From Dermatophagoides farinae (Eukaryota; Arthropoda; Arachnida; Sarcoptiformes; Pyroglyphidae): DNA of 64,000 nucleotides. The stretch is from the NCBI RefSeq assembly GCF_024713945.1, contig NC_134681.1, positions 1,116,001 to 1,180,000 on the forward strand, written 5' to 3'. Of the stretch, positions 1 to 13,175 are shown piece after piece; position 1 is the stretch's first letter, and every line of letters starts with the position of its first letter. A program made the position numbers and the translations under genes. Under the pieces are notes generated by a model that worked only from the letters and a program-made list of their open reading frames with translations, did no database searches and was not told the DNA's origin.

Positions 1-119
1 TGCATATGGGAATCATAAACATTGGAAACAATCATCATCATCATCACCACCACAACCACCTTCATCATCATCATTATCATTATCACCCACATCATCATCA
101 TCATCATCGTAGAAACTAA
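1..119 (+). CDS. Possible 3' end of a plus-strand gene with a His-rich tail (partial)
   Basis: The first 119 bases are open in the frame starting at base 3. They would encode a tail with His runs, ending Arg-Arg-Asn and a TAA stop at 117-119. A second frame is also open and Ser/Pro-rich, ending TAG at 111-113 or nearby, so the frame is not certain. His-rich tails made of CAT/CAC repeats are seen in the certain genes of this window. The sequence directly after it drops into AT-rich non-coding DNA, and the next gene runs toward it on the other strand. It could equally be a CAT microsatellite in non-coding DNA. No function can be given. Confidence 0.25.
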   Translation, partial: HMGIINIGNNHHHHHHHNHLHHHHYHYHPHHHHHHRRN

Positions 120-514
120 ATAACTTTTTTTAACGAAAAAATTATTCACACATCTTATTTAATTATCTTATCAACTTGTTTGTTTTATTCCGGAAAAAAA
201 CTCAATTTAAAAAATTTATTTAAATTTTAAAAAATCATATTGTTTGTAATTGTACACATTGTGATATAATTGAAATTAAAATTTTGTCTACTTTTTTTTC
301 TCTTTTTTTAAAAATTCCACAATTTTATTTTATATAATTGATTAAGTAATTAAAATTCAATTAATTTCATTTCAATTAATTTCAATACATGGAATTTAAA
401 ATTCTGCATTCTATTGTTATATATTGATCCACTGAGTTTGGGTAATATTTTGTGCCTGATTCAAATCATTATTGAAATATATATGGTAATAATCAAAAAT
501 TCTGATTTGTTTTT
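120..514. other. Intergenic, AT-rich
   Basis: No coding signal. A minus-strand AATAAA lies near 325-332, about 185 bases beyond the stop of the secreted-protein gene, and may be its poly(A) signal. Confidence 0.5.
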
Positions 515-1326
515 TCAAGCAAGGATAACTTTTTTATATAAATCACGTAATGGATTGAAAATATTTTGATCTTTATATTCAGCTTCAGTAATAGCCGGTA
601 CTTCAACATTTTCACATTGATCACGTTCAAAATCTGAACATACAACAGCCGTCATTTCTGCTTTAATATTTTGATGCATTTCACGGAAATAATCAATATT
701 TTTGGCTGAACAGACAGCATTGCCTTTGGATTTCATTGCTTCACCAATGCATGGAGCCACTTTTCGGCTTTTGCTATTGTACCAAAAAAAGAAAAAAAAA
801 ATTGATTTAAAATTTAAATTTTGTTTTTGTTGTTTGTTGTTTTTGTTCAATAAACTTACCAGCACAATATGCGCATAATTTTACTTTTATCGTTCAATTT
901 ATTTGCAGCAAATACCAACATTCGATAATTTTTCAAACATAATTTAGTATCTTGTACAACTGAATTGGCGCAGCCAACATTTTGAAGTAATTGTTCTTTT
1001 TTACTTTGTGAACGACATAATCGTTTCAGTACACGTTGAATGCCATCCAATAATGAATCTAGTGATCGTTTTTCATAGCTAGTTTCCGTACAAGTATCAA
1101 TGAAATTTCGAGCACATGTTTCAGATTTTTTCAATTCTTCACAAGCACGATTTAAATCTTCAATTGAATCAGGAAATTGATTGATTTTCTGTCCATCGGA
1201 ATAACGGAGCAGGCCATTCTTGAGACATTCACGAATCGGTTTTTCAACATCACAATCTTTGGTTTTTTTCAATGCTAATGTTGTACCAATCAACAACAAT
1301 ACTACGATAGCGATTGATTGCTTCAT
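515..1326 (-). CDS. Secreted cysteine-rich protein, 241 aa, two exons
   Basis: Exons are 1326-860 and 773-515 on the minus strand, joined across an 86-bp GT-AG intron (donor GTAAG, acceptor ATAG). The phase-2 junction restores a Cys codon, giving a Cys-Cys pair. The start at 1326 is preferred because it opens directly into a signal peptide (MKQSIAIVVLLLIGTTLALK). An in-frame Met 13 codons upstream would put polar residues before it. The mature protein has about 14 Cys, an even number that fits an extracellular, disulfide-bonded, mainly helical fold. I do not recognise the family. The Cys spacing is loosely like small arthropod secreted helical proteins such as the 27-kDa haemolymph glycoprotein type, but that is only a guess. 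A TATA box lies about 100 bp upstream. It probably acts outside the cell. Confidence 0.85.
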
Positions 1327-1420
1327 GTTTATGTTTATGTTTTTCTTGTTTTGTAGATTCTTCAATTTATGCTGCTGAATTCAATGATGATGATGATGGA
1401 ATATGAATAAAAATTCATTT

Positions 1421-1430
1421 CCTTTATATA
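1421..1430 (-). promoter_or_regulatory. TATA box of the secreted cysteine-rich gene
   Basis: The minus strand reads TATATAAAGG here, about 95-105 bases before the ATG at 1326. That spacing suits a short 5' UTR of roughly 65-70 bases. A strong TATA box is common for highly expressed secreted proteins. Confidence 0.5.
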
Positions 1431-2744
1431 CTGATAACGATTATATTCACGAGATTGTGAACACACACACACACACACACGATTGCATCGTGTACGTACA
1501 AATCCTTAACATACATACACACACACACACGTTATTAGAAAAAAGAGAAAAAAACGTACATTTTTTCTTCTCATCATCTTTATCTTGCATATTCAAACGG
1601 ACATAATGACAATAGAAGTTAGTGAGGAATTTTTAATCTGGTTACATAGGTACCTTTAATTGACGGATTAGTTACTGGGTGGGGGGAAAAAGAAAAAAAA
1701 TTGGCTACCAATCATGATTACCTTACCGGTGATAATAATGAAGGGAAAAAAAAGAATTTTGTTTTTTTTTCTTACAAATTCAAATCAACGATTATGTTGT
1801 CCAGTAACGAAAAGAAAAAACGTTAACGTTAATATTCAATTATCTCTTCCATCCTTCGATAATCATCATCATGATCATCATCATCAAGTAATTAAGATGA
1901 TAATCTTTATTTTTTTTTATTTTTTTATTTTTTTGAATAAATAAAATTCATTAATAATGATCATGAAAACAAGCAACATTCATTTTTTTATTAAATAAGT
2001 ACAACAAACCAGTTTTTATATTAATTTATTCAATTTACATTCATTTTTGATTGATACATTATACATTTACAATTGATTATTAAGATAAACAACAGCAGCA
2101 GCCACAATAACAAATAAATTTTGAGTACAACGATGACCACATTCATCATTGAACATAACATTGGTACCCGTTTGAAAATTTTGTTTTTTTATTTTTTATT
2201 TTTTTTTCTTTCTTCCTTTTCTGAAATTTTTTCTAGAGGTTCCTAAAATTTGACAGGTACACACACACAAATACACACACACACACACACAGACAGATCT
2301 GTTGAATTTAATTTCATCATCATATTTCTGAATGATCATTTGTGTGTGGAATTTTATTTTTCATTCCATTTCATATGAATTTTGTTTAATCAAATGATTT
2401 CAATTTTTTCTTTTTTTTTTATATTGTACAATAATCAACCATTTTTTTTAAATATATATACAAAGGAAAAAAAAGTTAATGATGAATATCAAGGCATTGA
2501 ATGAATGAATGGATGAATGGATGGATATCTGGGATAATAATTGGGAAAATAAAAATTCGTTGTATGTACAAAATCATTTTCACAGTGGCTAAATCTATAA
2601 ATGAACAACAACAACAAAAAAAATGATCATCAAAATAAATAAATAGATTATATGGACAACTGAATGAACATATTTTTTTCGTCGTTTTAGTTTTTTTTTC
2701 GTAATTATAAAAAACAAAAAACAAAACAAAACAAAATTGCACAA
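1431..2744. other. Intergenic, microsatellite-rich
   Basis: Holds (CA)n tracts near 1461-1530 and 2260-2292, poly-T runs and (ATC)n near 1860. Short open frames here are made of repeats. I see no gene. Confidence 0.6.
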
Positions 2745-5700
2745 TTATAATAATGAATGATCATCGGATAATTTGGCCACATCTTTTTTTCGTCCAGATT
2801 CAATTTCGGTTGTTTCATTTTGTTTTTCCAATGATAACGGATTGACTGTAATTTTATTTTTTTGTTGTTGTTGTTGTTGTTGATGATTGTTATTGGCCAC
2901 ATTTGATCCATTATCATCTGTTGCTGTTTGGCTAGTATCATTTTTATTATTCTCGAATAATTGTTCTAAACGTACAATTTCCATTGTACCACCAATATTT
3001 TGATCCTAATCATTAATCGAAATGAGATTAAAATTTTTTATTAATTTTGGTTTTGTAATTAATAATTGAATTTTGTTCAATTGTCATTCATTTTTTAAAA
3101 ACTTACTGTATGAGTAGGTGATGGACCTGTTGTATAGGCTGGTGAACCATCCGATAAGATGGTCATAACGGAACGTTTTGAATTAAAACGATTTGGAAAT
3201 GATCGATTATTTGTCACATTATTCGATGATGTTGATGTCCGATGACAATTATGATGATGATGATGATGATGATGATGACAATGGTGATGTTGGCAATGAT
3301 GATAACGTTGATTATTATTATGATGATAATGATGGAGATCTACAGTAGCTAAATTATTTTTTAGATTCAAATGTATACTTGGATCTGAATCACGATTTTC
3401 TTTTATATGATTGATATGATTATGATTCAATGAACAAAATGATGATGAACCACTTGAATGATCCATCATTGGTGGTGTATGACGATTTTGTGATGAAAAA
3501 TTATGCGTTATAAAACGATTTAAATGTTGTTTGAATAATTTTGTTGTCAATGTATAAAGCACTGGATTTAAGGCCGAATTTACGGGCAATAAAAATACAG
3601 CAACCCATGCATAAAGATCTTGATTGATTGGTATACCTAGATTTAAATGATGATTGAATTAGAATTAATTGATAGATTTTTTTTCACTAAAAATCACGTA
3701 ATACTGACCAGAAATAGCTGCTAATTTAATAAGTACAATAGGTAACCAACAAATACCATCAGTTGCTACGATGAATGCACAACGTTTAGCAATATTACGA
3801 TCATGTTGTTGTGTAGTACGTAGACCAATAGCCGAATTCATAATAGCCATTGACATTTTCATATATGCATGCATTATAAATAGAAATACAATGGAATTAA
3901 CACCACAGAATAGGAATGTTGAATAACCGATGCCAGTACCATCATGTAGCTGAAGACCAAGACATACACCATTATTGCCATAAAAACGATTTGTGAAATA
4001 ACGTTTAGCTATCAAAGGCAATAGAGCCAGAATGATTGATAATGCCCAAACCATAAACATGGCACCAATTGCAAATGACATTGAATGACGTTTAATTGAA
4101 AATGGATGCATTACCGATAAATAACGATCGATCGTAATTATAGCCAATATAAATACAGATGATTCAGATGAAATTGTCGATATAATACCGGCAAATGTAC
4201 ATTGCCAACTCATACGCCATTCTTCTTCATATAATATATAATGATTACGAAATTTTATATCATAATAAGCAATGATAAATAGATAAATGCCCATCAACAA
4301 ATCGGCCATTGCTAGATTTTTAATGAAAAATGAATGCACTACATTCAATTCATGCATCATCATACGACCAATAATGACCAAACAATTGCCAATCAAAGCA
4401 ATCATGGCTACAATCCATACGGCAATACGTAATATGACACTATCTAATAAATGTTGTACACTACTGATACCATCACCACGAGGTATACAAACACGAACAT
4501 TTAAGGCATATGTACAATGGCGAAAATCACTGAAATAACTAAACAAAACAAAACAAAAAAATGAGATGAGAAATAAAGCAAAAAAAAATAAATAAATCAA
4601 TCAATCAATCAATCAATCACTTTTGATACACTTACATATGTGTCAATTCTTTAAGCTCATTGAATATATCCTGCGGAAGTTTTTGGAAACGATTCCCTTG
4701 TAAAGCTCTGACGTCAGAATAATGAAAAAAAAACGTAAAAATAATAATAATAAATGTGTGTGTGTGTGTGTATCATATATGATTTTCAAATATTTCAACA
4801 ACTTACAATGATCGTAATTGTAGCATATTATTGAATGCATGTGATTGAATGGTTACGATCTGATTAAAGCTTAAATCTCTTCATTAAAAGAAGATGAAAA
4901 TAACAAAACAAATATAGAATAATGAAAATTTATAGTGAAAACAATTATAACTGCACATACAATTTAGCCAATGATGTCATTTGATTCAATTGATTTTCCG
5001 TTATAAATGTTAGTTTATTATAAGCTAATGAACTGGATGCAAATATATATATTGAGAATGTAAATGAAACAAGAAACAAAATGACAAAAAAAAGGGAACA
5101 AGGATTAAGTTAATGATGATCAATTCTTGTCATCAGTACGACATTAAGTTTAAAAAACATACAGTGACTTTAATCGTATAAGATCGATAAATATTGCTTC
5201 ATTCAATTCGTTTAATTGATTATGGGCCAATGATCTTTTTTTTGTTGTTGTTACATCAATTAACGAGCCAAACGACAACAACAAAAAGGATTTTTCCGTT
5301 TCCGTACAAAGTTTTTTTTCCAAAAAAAATGCATAAAAAAGAGAAAAAAAAGAAAAAACAATTATTCATGTTATTAATCTTTTTGTTGAAAAAAAAGAAA
5401 GGATTTAATGATCATAGGATAAAGAAGATCAGCACATGCAAACACACACACATGTGAGTTCAATCAATCAATCAATCAATCAATAATAATAATAAACAAA
5501 TTTAAATATACTCACAGTGTATCCAGATTGTTCAAATGAACTAATGCATCATTATTAATGAACCATATACGATTCTGTTGTAGCCATAATATTTGTAATT
5601 GATTCAATGGGAAAAATTGTCTTGCCGGTAATCGGATTAATTGACAAGCTCGTAGATCACTTAGATGGCCATCATCATTATCATCGTCATCAATAATTTA

Positions 5701-8700
5701 TTCATTTGTTTGTCATATGAATTTCAATCATCATCATTATCATCCGATCAATTATAATGGCCAACCCCGAGAAATGAATAAAATTTACGATCAATGAACA
5801 AGAAAAAAAGGCGATAAAGAAAAAATAAATAAAATAGAAATATTACACAAGTGGAAAGAAATGAACAAAGTTCGATTAGTAATAATATTGCCATTTTCAA
5901 AACAATATTGTTGTCGTTGATTTTTCGACCATTTTTTTGGCCGATTTTTTATTGTTTACAAACGGGCACGGTTTTATCATGTGAGAATATTTGATGAAAT
6001 ACATAGAAGAAAGAAAGAGAGAGAGAGGGAGAGAGAGAGAAAGAGAAACTAATTTCAAGAATTTTCGGATGAATAGATCGATTAGAAACGATTGGTAAAC
6101 GCCTAATGATTATTAATGAGAAAACGAAATGTTTAACTGATTGTTTCAAGCAACAACAGAATGAAACTTTTTTTTTTTTTTTTGTTCGGATTCAAGAATC
6201 TATCATTAACAAAAATAAATAACTGACGACTTTATAATTCTATATTGCAATGGATGAATTTCGATAAATTTTTGTTGTTGTTGTTGTTGTTATTGGGTGG
6301 GTGTTTTTTTTTTGTTATTTCGTCCTTGATCAAGAAAAATTACTTTAATTTATATTACAGTCGATTGTATTTTTTTTCAAAAGTTTTTTTTAAAAAAAAC
6401 ATGATCACACACACAGCACTTACAGTTCGATTAATCCATTCAAGCCATTGAATGCATTTAGGCCAATCATACGTATTGGATTATACGATAGATTTCTATG
6501 AAAGAGATATAAAAAAAAACATTAAATTCAAAATTTGAAAATTCAAATAAAAAAAAAACAAAAATCAATCATTGTCACTTACAATAATCGTAATTTTTTA
6601 TTTTTATGAAAAACAAAATCAACAATCACTTCCAATTGATTGCCAATAAGATGTAAATGTGTTAATTCAGTTAGATTACCGAATGCATCCGATTGTAGTG
6701 TATGGATATTATTGCTGGTCAATATTCTGAATATATGTGGAATGGAATGGAATTAAAGAAAAAAGTCTTGATAAAATGATGTGTAAAAAAAAATAATGAT
6801 GGTGACCATCATCATCATCATCATCATCAGCAGATAAATGATCAATGATTAATCGATATATAACATCAAAATCTTGAAATGGAAAAAAAAGAAAACTGAA
6901 CCAAAAAAAAAAAATATATATATCGATTTCAACCAAATTAACAATAATCCCAGACGATCATTTTGATTGGAAAAAATTCTAAAAATAAATTGTCCACATT
7001 AATGAACGCGAAAATTGAACCCAAAAAAATAAAAAAAAATTGTGTGCTTTATTATCGATACCATTTTAATTTTCGTTTGTCTCCAATCACCCCACGCATC
7101 CACACATACACATCCGTTCAAAAAAAAAATCAAACAAAAAGAAAAAAAAGAAGGAAAAAAAGAAAGAAAGAATCATGGGCAATTTTTTGAGTGCAAAATT
7201 TATCCTCAAACAAACATTCTAATGATGATGACGATGATCATTATCAGACAACTGTAACTGTATTTGATGAATGATTTTAGATGTTGTTCTTTTTTTCTAT
7301 ATGGTAAAAAAAATGATCCAAAATCTTTAGCTGAAAAAAAATAAAGAGTACCAATAATGCGATTTTGGGTTATAACTATTTCCATATATTTATTTTCACA
7401 CACACACACACACATACATGCCAGTAAATATCGAAGTTCCTAAAGGGAAGTGCATACGGTACTGTTCCTAATTAAATGGCATTTTGTACAAAGAAACAAA
7501 AAAAAAGAACGAATCAGGTACGTGATTATAGAATGTTTTTTTTTCTTTTTCCATCCATTTTCATTATAATCAAAATGATTTTCTATTACCAGTGTGTAAT
7601 TATTTTCTATTTAACAATAGCTGTCGGTGTTATTGTTGTTGTTGTTTGGTTTTCTATTTCATTTTTTTTTCTGGGTGACAATTGACAATAACCCTAATAA
7701 TAGTAGTATATACGAATGTCATTTCAATTTTTTATCAGTATTTTTTTTTCATGCTCCCTACCCATTATTAGTATTTTAGTTCTGTAGGCTAAATCATGTC
7801 ATATGATGACATTTGATAAACTTGAATTTAAAGAAGAACAAGAAATAAAAATAATAATAATAACAGAAATTGATAACGTCTAACACAATTGTCTAAAATG
7901 ATTTGATGATAATGAAAATGAACATTAAAAAGTCAAAAGGAAATAAAATGAAAAATAGAAACAAAATTCAAATAAACTTATCGTCATTATCATCATCATC
8001 TAAAGAGAGAAAGAAAGAAAACGAACCAAAAAAAAAGTTCCAATTTCTTTAATGTTTATAATGATAATCGATCCAAGTTTCAGTCAATTTTTTTCGATTA
8101 AAAAAAAATTTTGTGAAAAAAAACAAAATCTGTACTCAATCTTGCCTTGAAGGCAATTCTTTTGTTCGTTTTTCTACCAACATTTTCAAGTGCAAATTTG
8201 ACATCAACAAAAAAAAATGCATGCAATTCAATAATCAAATTGAATCAGACTTACAATGATTTTAGATGACGTAAACGTCGTGTAAAAGTTGTATTCTTTA
8301 TGATTGAAATTTGATTGCCACTTAAATCTCTGCAATTTTTTTTTTTTGGAAATTTCATTTGTTTATTATTTTTTTTTTCGTTGGAACGAATTTGTAATTT
8401 TGAAAAAAAAATCAATCATCAAATTAATTATAATCATTACATTATATATTCATCATTGAAAAACTTACAATACATTCATTTTTTTGGGCAAATCTTTTCT
8501 AGGTACATCATGTAGATTACGATTTACACAGAATATACCCATACCGGAACATGTACAAATAGCCGGTATTATTGTTAATGAACAATTAATTGTCAATTTT
8601 TCACGATCTTCATCCGGTCGTTTACTGAATAATTTATTATAATAACTTGAATCATATTTATCCGCTTTATTTTGAAATGTGTGAATAGAAAGAAACGAAA

Positions 8701-9612
8701 AAAAAATGAATTACAAAATTAATGAGAAAATTGTGGTTACGATCAGTGTGCGTGTGTGAGTGAGTGCATCTATAACAATGGAATTAACTTTAAATAATTG
8801 AATTCGATTCTACCAGAATGTTCGAGAATTCTGGATTAATACAAAAAAAAAAACAAAAACATCCACAAAAGTATTTTTATTCTATTATCATCGGAACAAC
8901 ACATGTTCACAGGTGAAAATTACATTTTCATTCACTTTACGTTGCACTAACCAAACTATCTACATACATGAAACGACAAATATATTCATTATATAACTTT
9001 TAGAACTGAAAATTTCGGGAGAAAAAAAAACTTTCACTCAATTTCATTATTAAAATGTTTGTAATCGAAAATTGTTGTACCATGATTTACCGTAATTAAG
9101 AAACCTTATTATTTTCTGTTGTTGTTGTTGTTGTTATTGTTATTGTTTGTTTACAAAGAATTTGATGAGATGTGTTAATATAAATAAACTGAAAATTTTT
9201 TTTTTCCTACTTACTACAATTAGATTCATCTGAACCATCTGGACAATCTTCATTATCATCACAATTAAATTGTTGTTTCACACAATAATCGCCAGAATCA
9301 CATTCAAAATAGCCAGGATCACATGGTGGTATTTTTAATGCATGATATTTACGTTGATAATGATCAAATAAATCAGATGATGATGATGACATTGACATTG
9401 ATGTTGATGATGATGATGATGATGATGATGGTGATGGTGATGTGAATGTATTAGAATCATCATCAAATTCAGTATCTAAAATGAATGGTAAAACGTATCA
9501 AAATCAAAATAATTATATATATATAGATTCAACAAAACTTACCACGATAAGCTAAGATTAATTCCAATTTCATATTCAAAATGACCATTAACCAAATTAA
9601 AATGGTCATCAT
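2745..9612 (-). CDS. Relaxin-receptor-like LGR (LDLa + 10 LRR + 7TM GPCR), 14 exons, about 956 aa
   Basis: Minus-strand exons: 9612-9543, 9475-9215, 8664-8469, 8329-8255, 6726-6583, 6495-6424, 5659-5516, 5234-5163, 5032-4961, 4878-4807, 4707-4636, 4538-3709, 3636-3107, 3005-2745. All are flanked by GT/AG and all phases close (2871 nt). Order: signal peptide (MMTILIWLMVILNM), Ser-rich linker, six-Cys LDLa module ending DGSDESNC, a DKY..SYY linker as in RXFP1/2, a Cys-rich LRR cap, ten LRRs encoded by phase-2 exons of 72, 75 or 144 nt, a hinge Cys region, seven membrane helices with IDRY after TM3 and NSALNPVLY in TM7, and a long His/Asn/Gln-rich tail. Type-C LGRs bind relaxin/insulin-like peptides and signal through G proteins. 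Introns at 6727-8254 and 8665-9214 are large; the others are about 60-760 bp. The start is the first ATG giving a clean signal peptide; an in-frame ATG also lies at 9687. Confidence 0.93.
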
Positions 9613-12600
9613 TAAATTCGACCATTTTAAACAATGATGATGATTTTTCAGATATTTGATAATGATTGTAATAAATATCGATAACATTGTAACAAAGATG
9701 ATTGTATGATTGCAGAATTTATGCAATTTATTAGCCGTAGTTTACAATGCAAATAATGATCATGATCATGATGATCATCATTATAATGAATTTATTATTA
9801 TTAACGATGACATCATTGTTATTTGTTCATATATGATGATGCTAAATATTGAAAATGTAGCAGCAAGCACAAACCACATATAACCATGCCGGAAATATGA
9901 GAAGAGAAATGGGAAAAAAAATCAATGAAAAATTCATTAATCATAAATTCATTTCATATCACTCACTCACACACACACACACACACTCGCACACACAGAG
10001 GTGCATAGCATTACAACAACAAATGGCAAAATGTCAATTGTTTATCGATTCCGTCAATTGGTTAAACAAAACGAAAAAAACCAAACGAAACCAGAAATTT
10101 TTTTTGTTGTATCATAACAATAAAAACAAGAAAACAAAATCAAAATGAACTTTAAAAATCAAAAATGGCCAAAAAAAACAACAACAACAAAGAGCAGTAT
10201 ATAACAAGCGAAAGATGAAAGTGAAACAGAAAAACAGTGACTAAATAACTCGTATTTTTTTGTTTCTTGACCTTATCATCATCATCATCATCATGGCATT
10301 GACATTTGTATGACAAATGATTCTTTTTTTTCCTACTCATTTGCTAATTTATATCGAAAACACAAAAATTACGCCTGTTTTTTTTTTGTTTATATTCTAA
10401 TCCTGTAATTAAAAAAAAAATGATGGCAGAATGATATTTATTTTTCAAATGACATATGAATGGTTGAAAAGAATTGTTGAATATATAATAATAATAATTC
10501 AGTTGTCGGTAATGAAAATTGACGATATTTGAATTGGTAACGGATATTATTGAACCACTCTTGTGATAATTGAAAAAAAACCACACATAATTAATAATAC
10601 CAGTGTGTATGAAAACAAAAACAAAAAAAAATTATTCATTTCCCACGAAATTCTCATGTTTACACTGTTGGCACTTGACAGAAATGAATTGAAAAAGATG
10701 GTCGAATAATTTTACTGAATGAATAGGCCCGATAATTGTTGGTTTGTATGATCTTGAAAATTTAATCGGATTCAAATGTGTAACATACGTAATTTTTTTT
10801 CACACATTCGCCTGTCAGTAATTCTGGGTTTTAGAATATAGAATTCTGTGTTTTAATCATCAAAAACAAGGAAAAAAAACTAGGCATCAGATAAAAAAAA
10901 GGCTTAACAACAATGAATTTTTCTTTGCCTATTTGAAATGTCGAAAAAAATTGAAATGAAATGAAATACACTTTACACAACCAAACACAATTAATTGATT
11001 GAAATGAGTGTTGAAAACTAAAAAAAAAAAAGAAAAAAAAGAATATTCTGGCAGCCAATGTTATATATAGTTATTTATGGCCATGTATTTTGTATGGAAA
11101 AAAAACTGCATAAATCATCTATATTTCTTTACACATGTACACAAAATTAAGAAAGCTGATTGAATAAATAATTTTTCATCAATTTAAAATTCTTGAAACT
11201 TTAAATAAATAAATACACGCACTGATTCATAATCGGTTCGATGTTTTTTTTTGACGCACGCATAGGAAAAAATGATGAATGAAAAGTTTTAAATTGAAAT
11301 GAAAAATGAATTTTAAAAATAAAAATTGGTAAAAAGATTGAATCATTGATCAATGTTTTCCGCGAATTTTTTTTTAGTAGAAGTGAATATAAAAATATAT
11401 CTCTTTTTTTGTTATCTTTTGAATTCAATTCAATTTATAGAATGTGAAATGGGCAAAAAAAAAAATTCACAATGCCACTTTTTCTCATCATTGAGTGATA
11501 AACAGAATTTCATATGAGCAGAATAATTGGAATCCAATTTTTTTTCTCGGTTCGTTTGTTTGCACTATAAATTCTAATAATTATTCGATGATAATAATAA
11601 TGATGATGATGATGATGATGATGATGATTATAATTGGATTCATGACAGAATTCTGATGTGTTGTGCGTATTTGGATAGGAGAAAAAAAATGGAAAGCCAA
11701 ATATTGCACTTGATTTTTGTTTCCATTTTGTTTATGGAACTAAACACAAATGATTTTCTTTTTTTTTCTCTTTTTCTGTCTCTTTATAAACGTTAAAAAA
11801 AATTCAACAAATACTGCCCGCACTCTATCAATGGCAAAAAAAATCCAAAAAAATCAATTTGATTTGTAGAATTTCAAGAAATTAAAAATTAAATATTCAA
11901 CTGAAAAAAAAAGATAAATTTGAACCATTCTAATACGAAAAAAAATTCTTATTCTTTTCGACAAATTTAATTAGTAATTCTATTAAATTCTATTAAATAA
12001 AAATAAAAATCAATCTTTGTTGCAATGAATGAATGGTTTGATTACATTGTTCAAATAACGACAATTAAGACACATACATTCACATCTTTATATACGGAAT
12101 TTGTTGTTGTTGTATTAAGCCAATTAAGTCAAAATCTTAATTGTTTGGTCTTTTTTTTGATTTGATTCGATAGATTTGCCTTTGGTTACCATATAATGTA
12201 ACTTTACCTTATGATTTAATGATAATTGATTTACGCACACACACACACATACACACAAATTGATGGATAATTGAATGGAATTCAAAATATCCGTTTTCCA
12301 TTGAATATTTACAACAACAGCAAAAAAGTTTTTAGAAAAGAGAAAAGAATTTTCATTGGAATTCTAGCTTAAACCGAAAAAAAATTTAGTTCAACTAGAA
12401 AATGTTAAACAAATCAAATAACCAAAAAAAAAAGAAAAATTAAATGAATAAACAATGCAAACAAATTCCTCTTTCACTGATTGCGTGCAAAACCTACATT
12501 TAGTTGGATTTTCAGTTTTTTTCCCCATACCCAAAAAAAGACGATGATCACTGAAATCTTGAAAACAAAGAAAAAAAACGGAACTTTCTTCTGGATAAAC

Positions 12601-13144
12601 AAACACACACACACACATTGAAAGAAAGAATCACGAACAAAATTGTTTTTACAATGGATGTATAAACTAGGTAGTAAAAATTAAAAAAAAAACTTTTTTG
12701 CCACATACACAACACACTCAATAGAGAAAGAATTCACAAGGAAATGTGATTAATATACCGGACATTGAAAACACCCAAAAAGTTGACACATGAATTAAAA
12801 CAATGATGATGATGATGATGATGAACCGGATGGTCGTAGTAAATTTTGTTGGATATTTTTGTTTCTGTCCGATTATAGATAGAAATGAATTTTTTTTTTT
12901 GTTAATGGTTTTTCATCATTTCAGATTTTTTATTTTTCATTCTTATTTTCAATGTCATGATGATGATGATGATGATGATATGAACACAGTGTTATGATAT
13001 AAATGATTGAATGATTGACTAACTTGTGGCTATTCTAAACCAATGACTAACATCGTCTGTTGGATTCACACACAGGTTTTTATGAATTTATTTATTTATT
13101 TTTTTTTTTTTGGCTTGTTGTATGCAACAATTCCAATGTGTTTT

Positions 13145-13175
<31 letters not shown>

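Noticed and set aside
1403-1606. 67-codon plus frame with Thr-His repeats
   Set aside because: Translation of (CA)n next to a promoter; no support as a gene.
5194-5457. 87-codon plus-strand frame
   Set aside because: Lies across an LRR exon and intron of the receptor on the other strand; Lys/Phe-rich chance frame.
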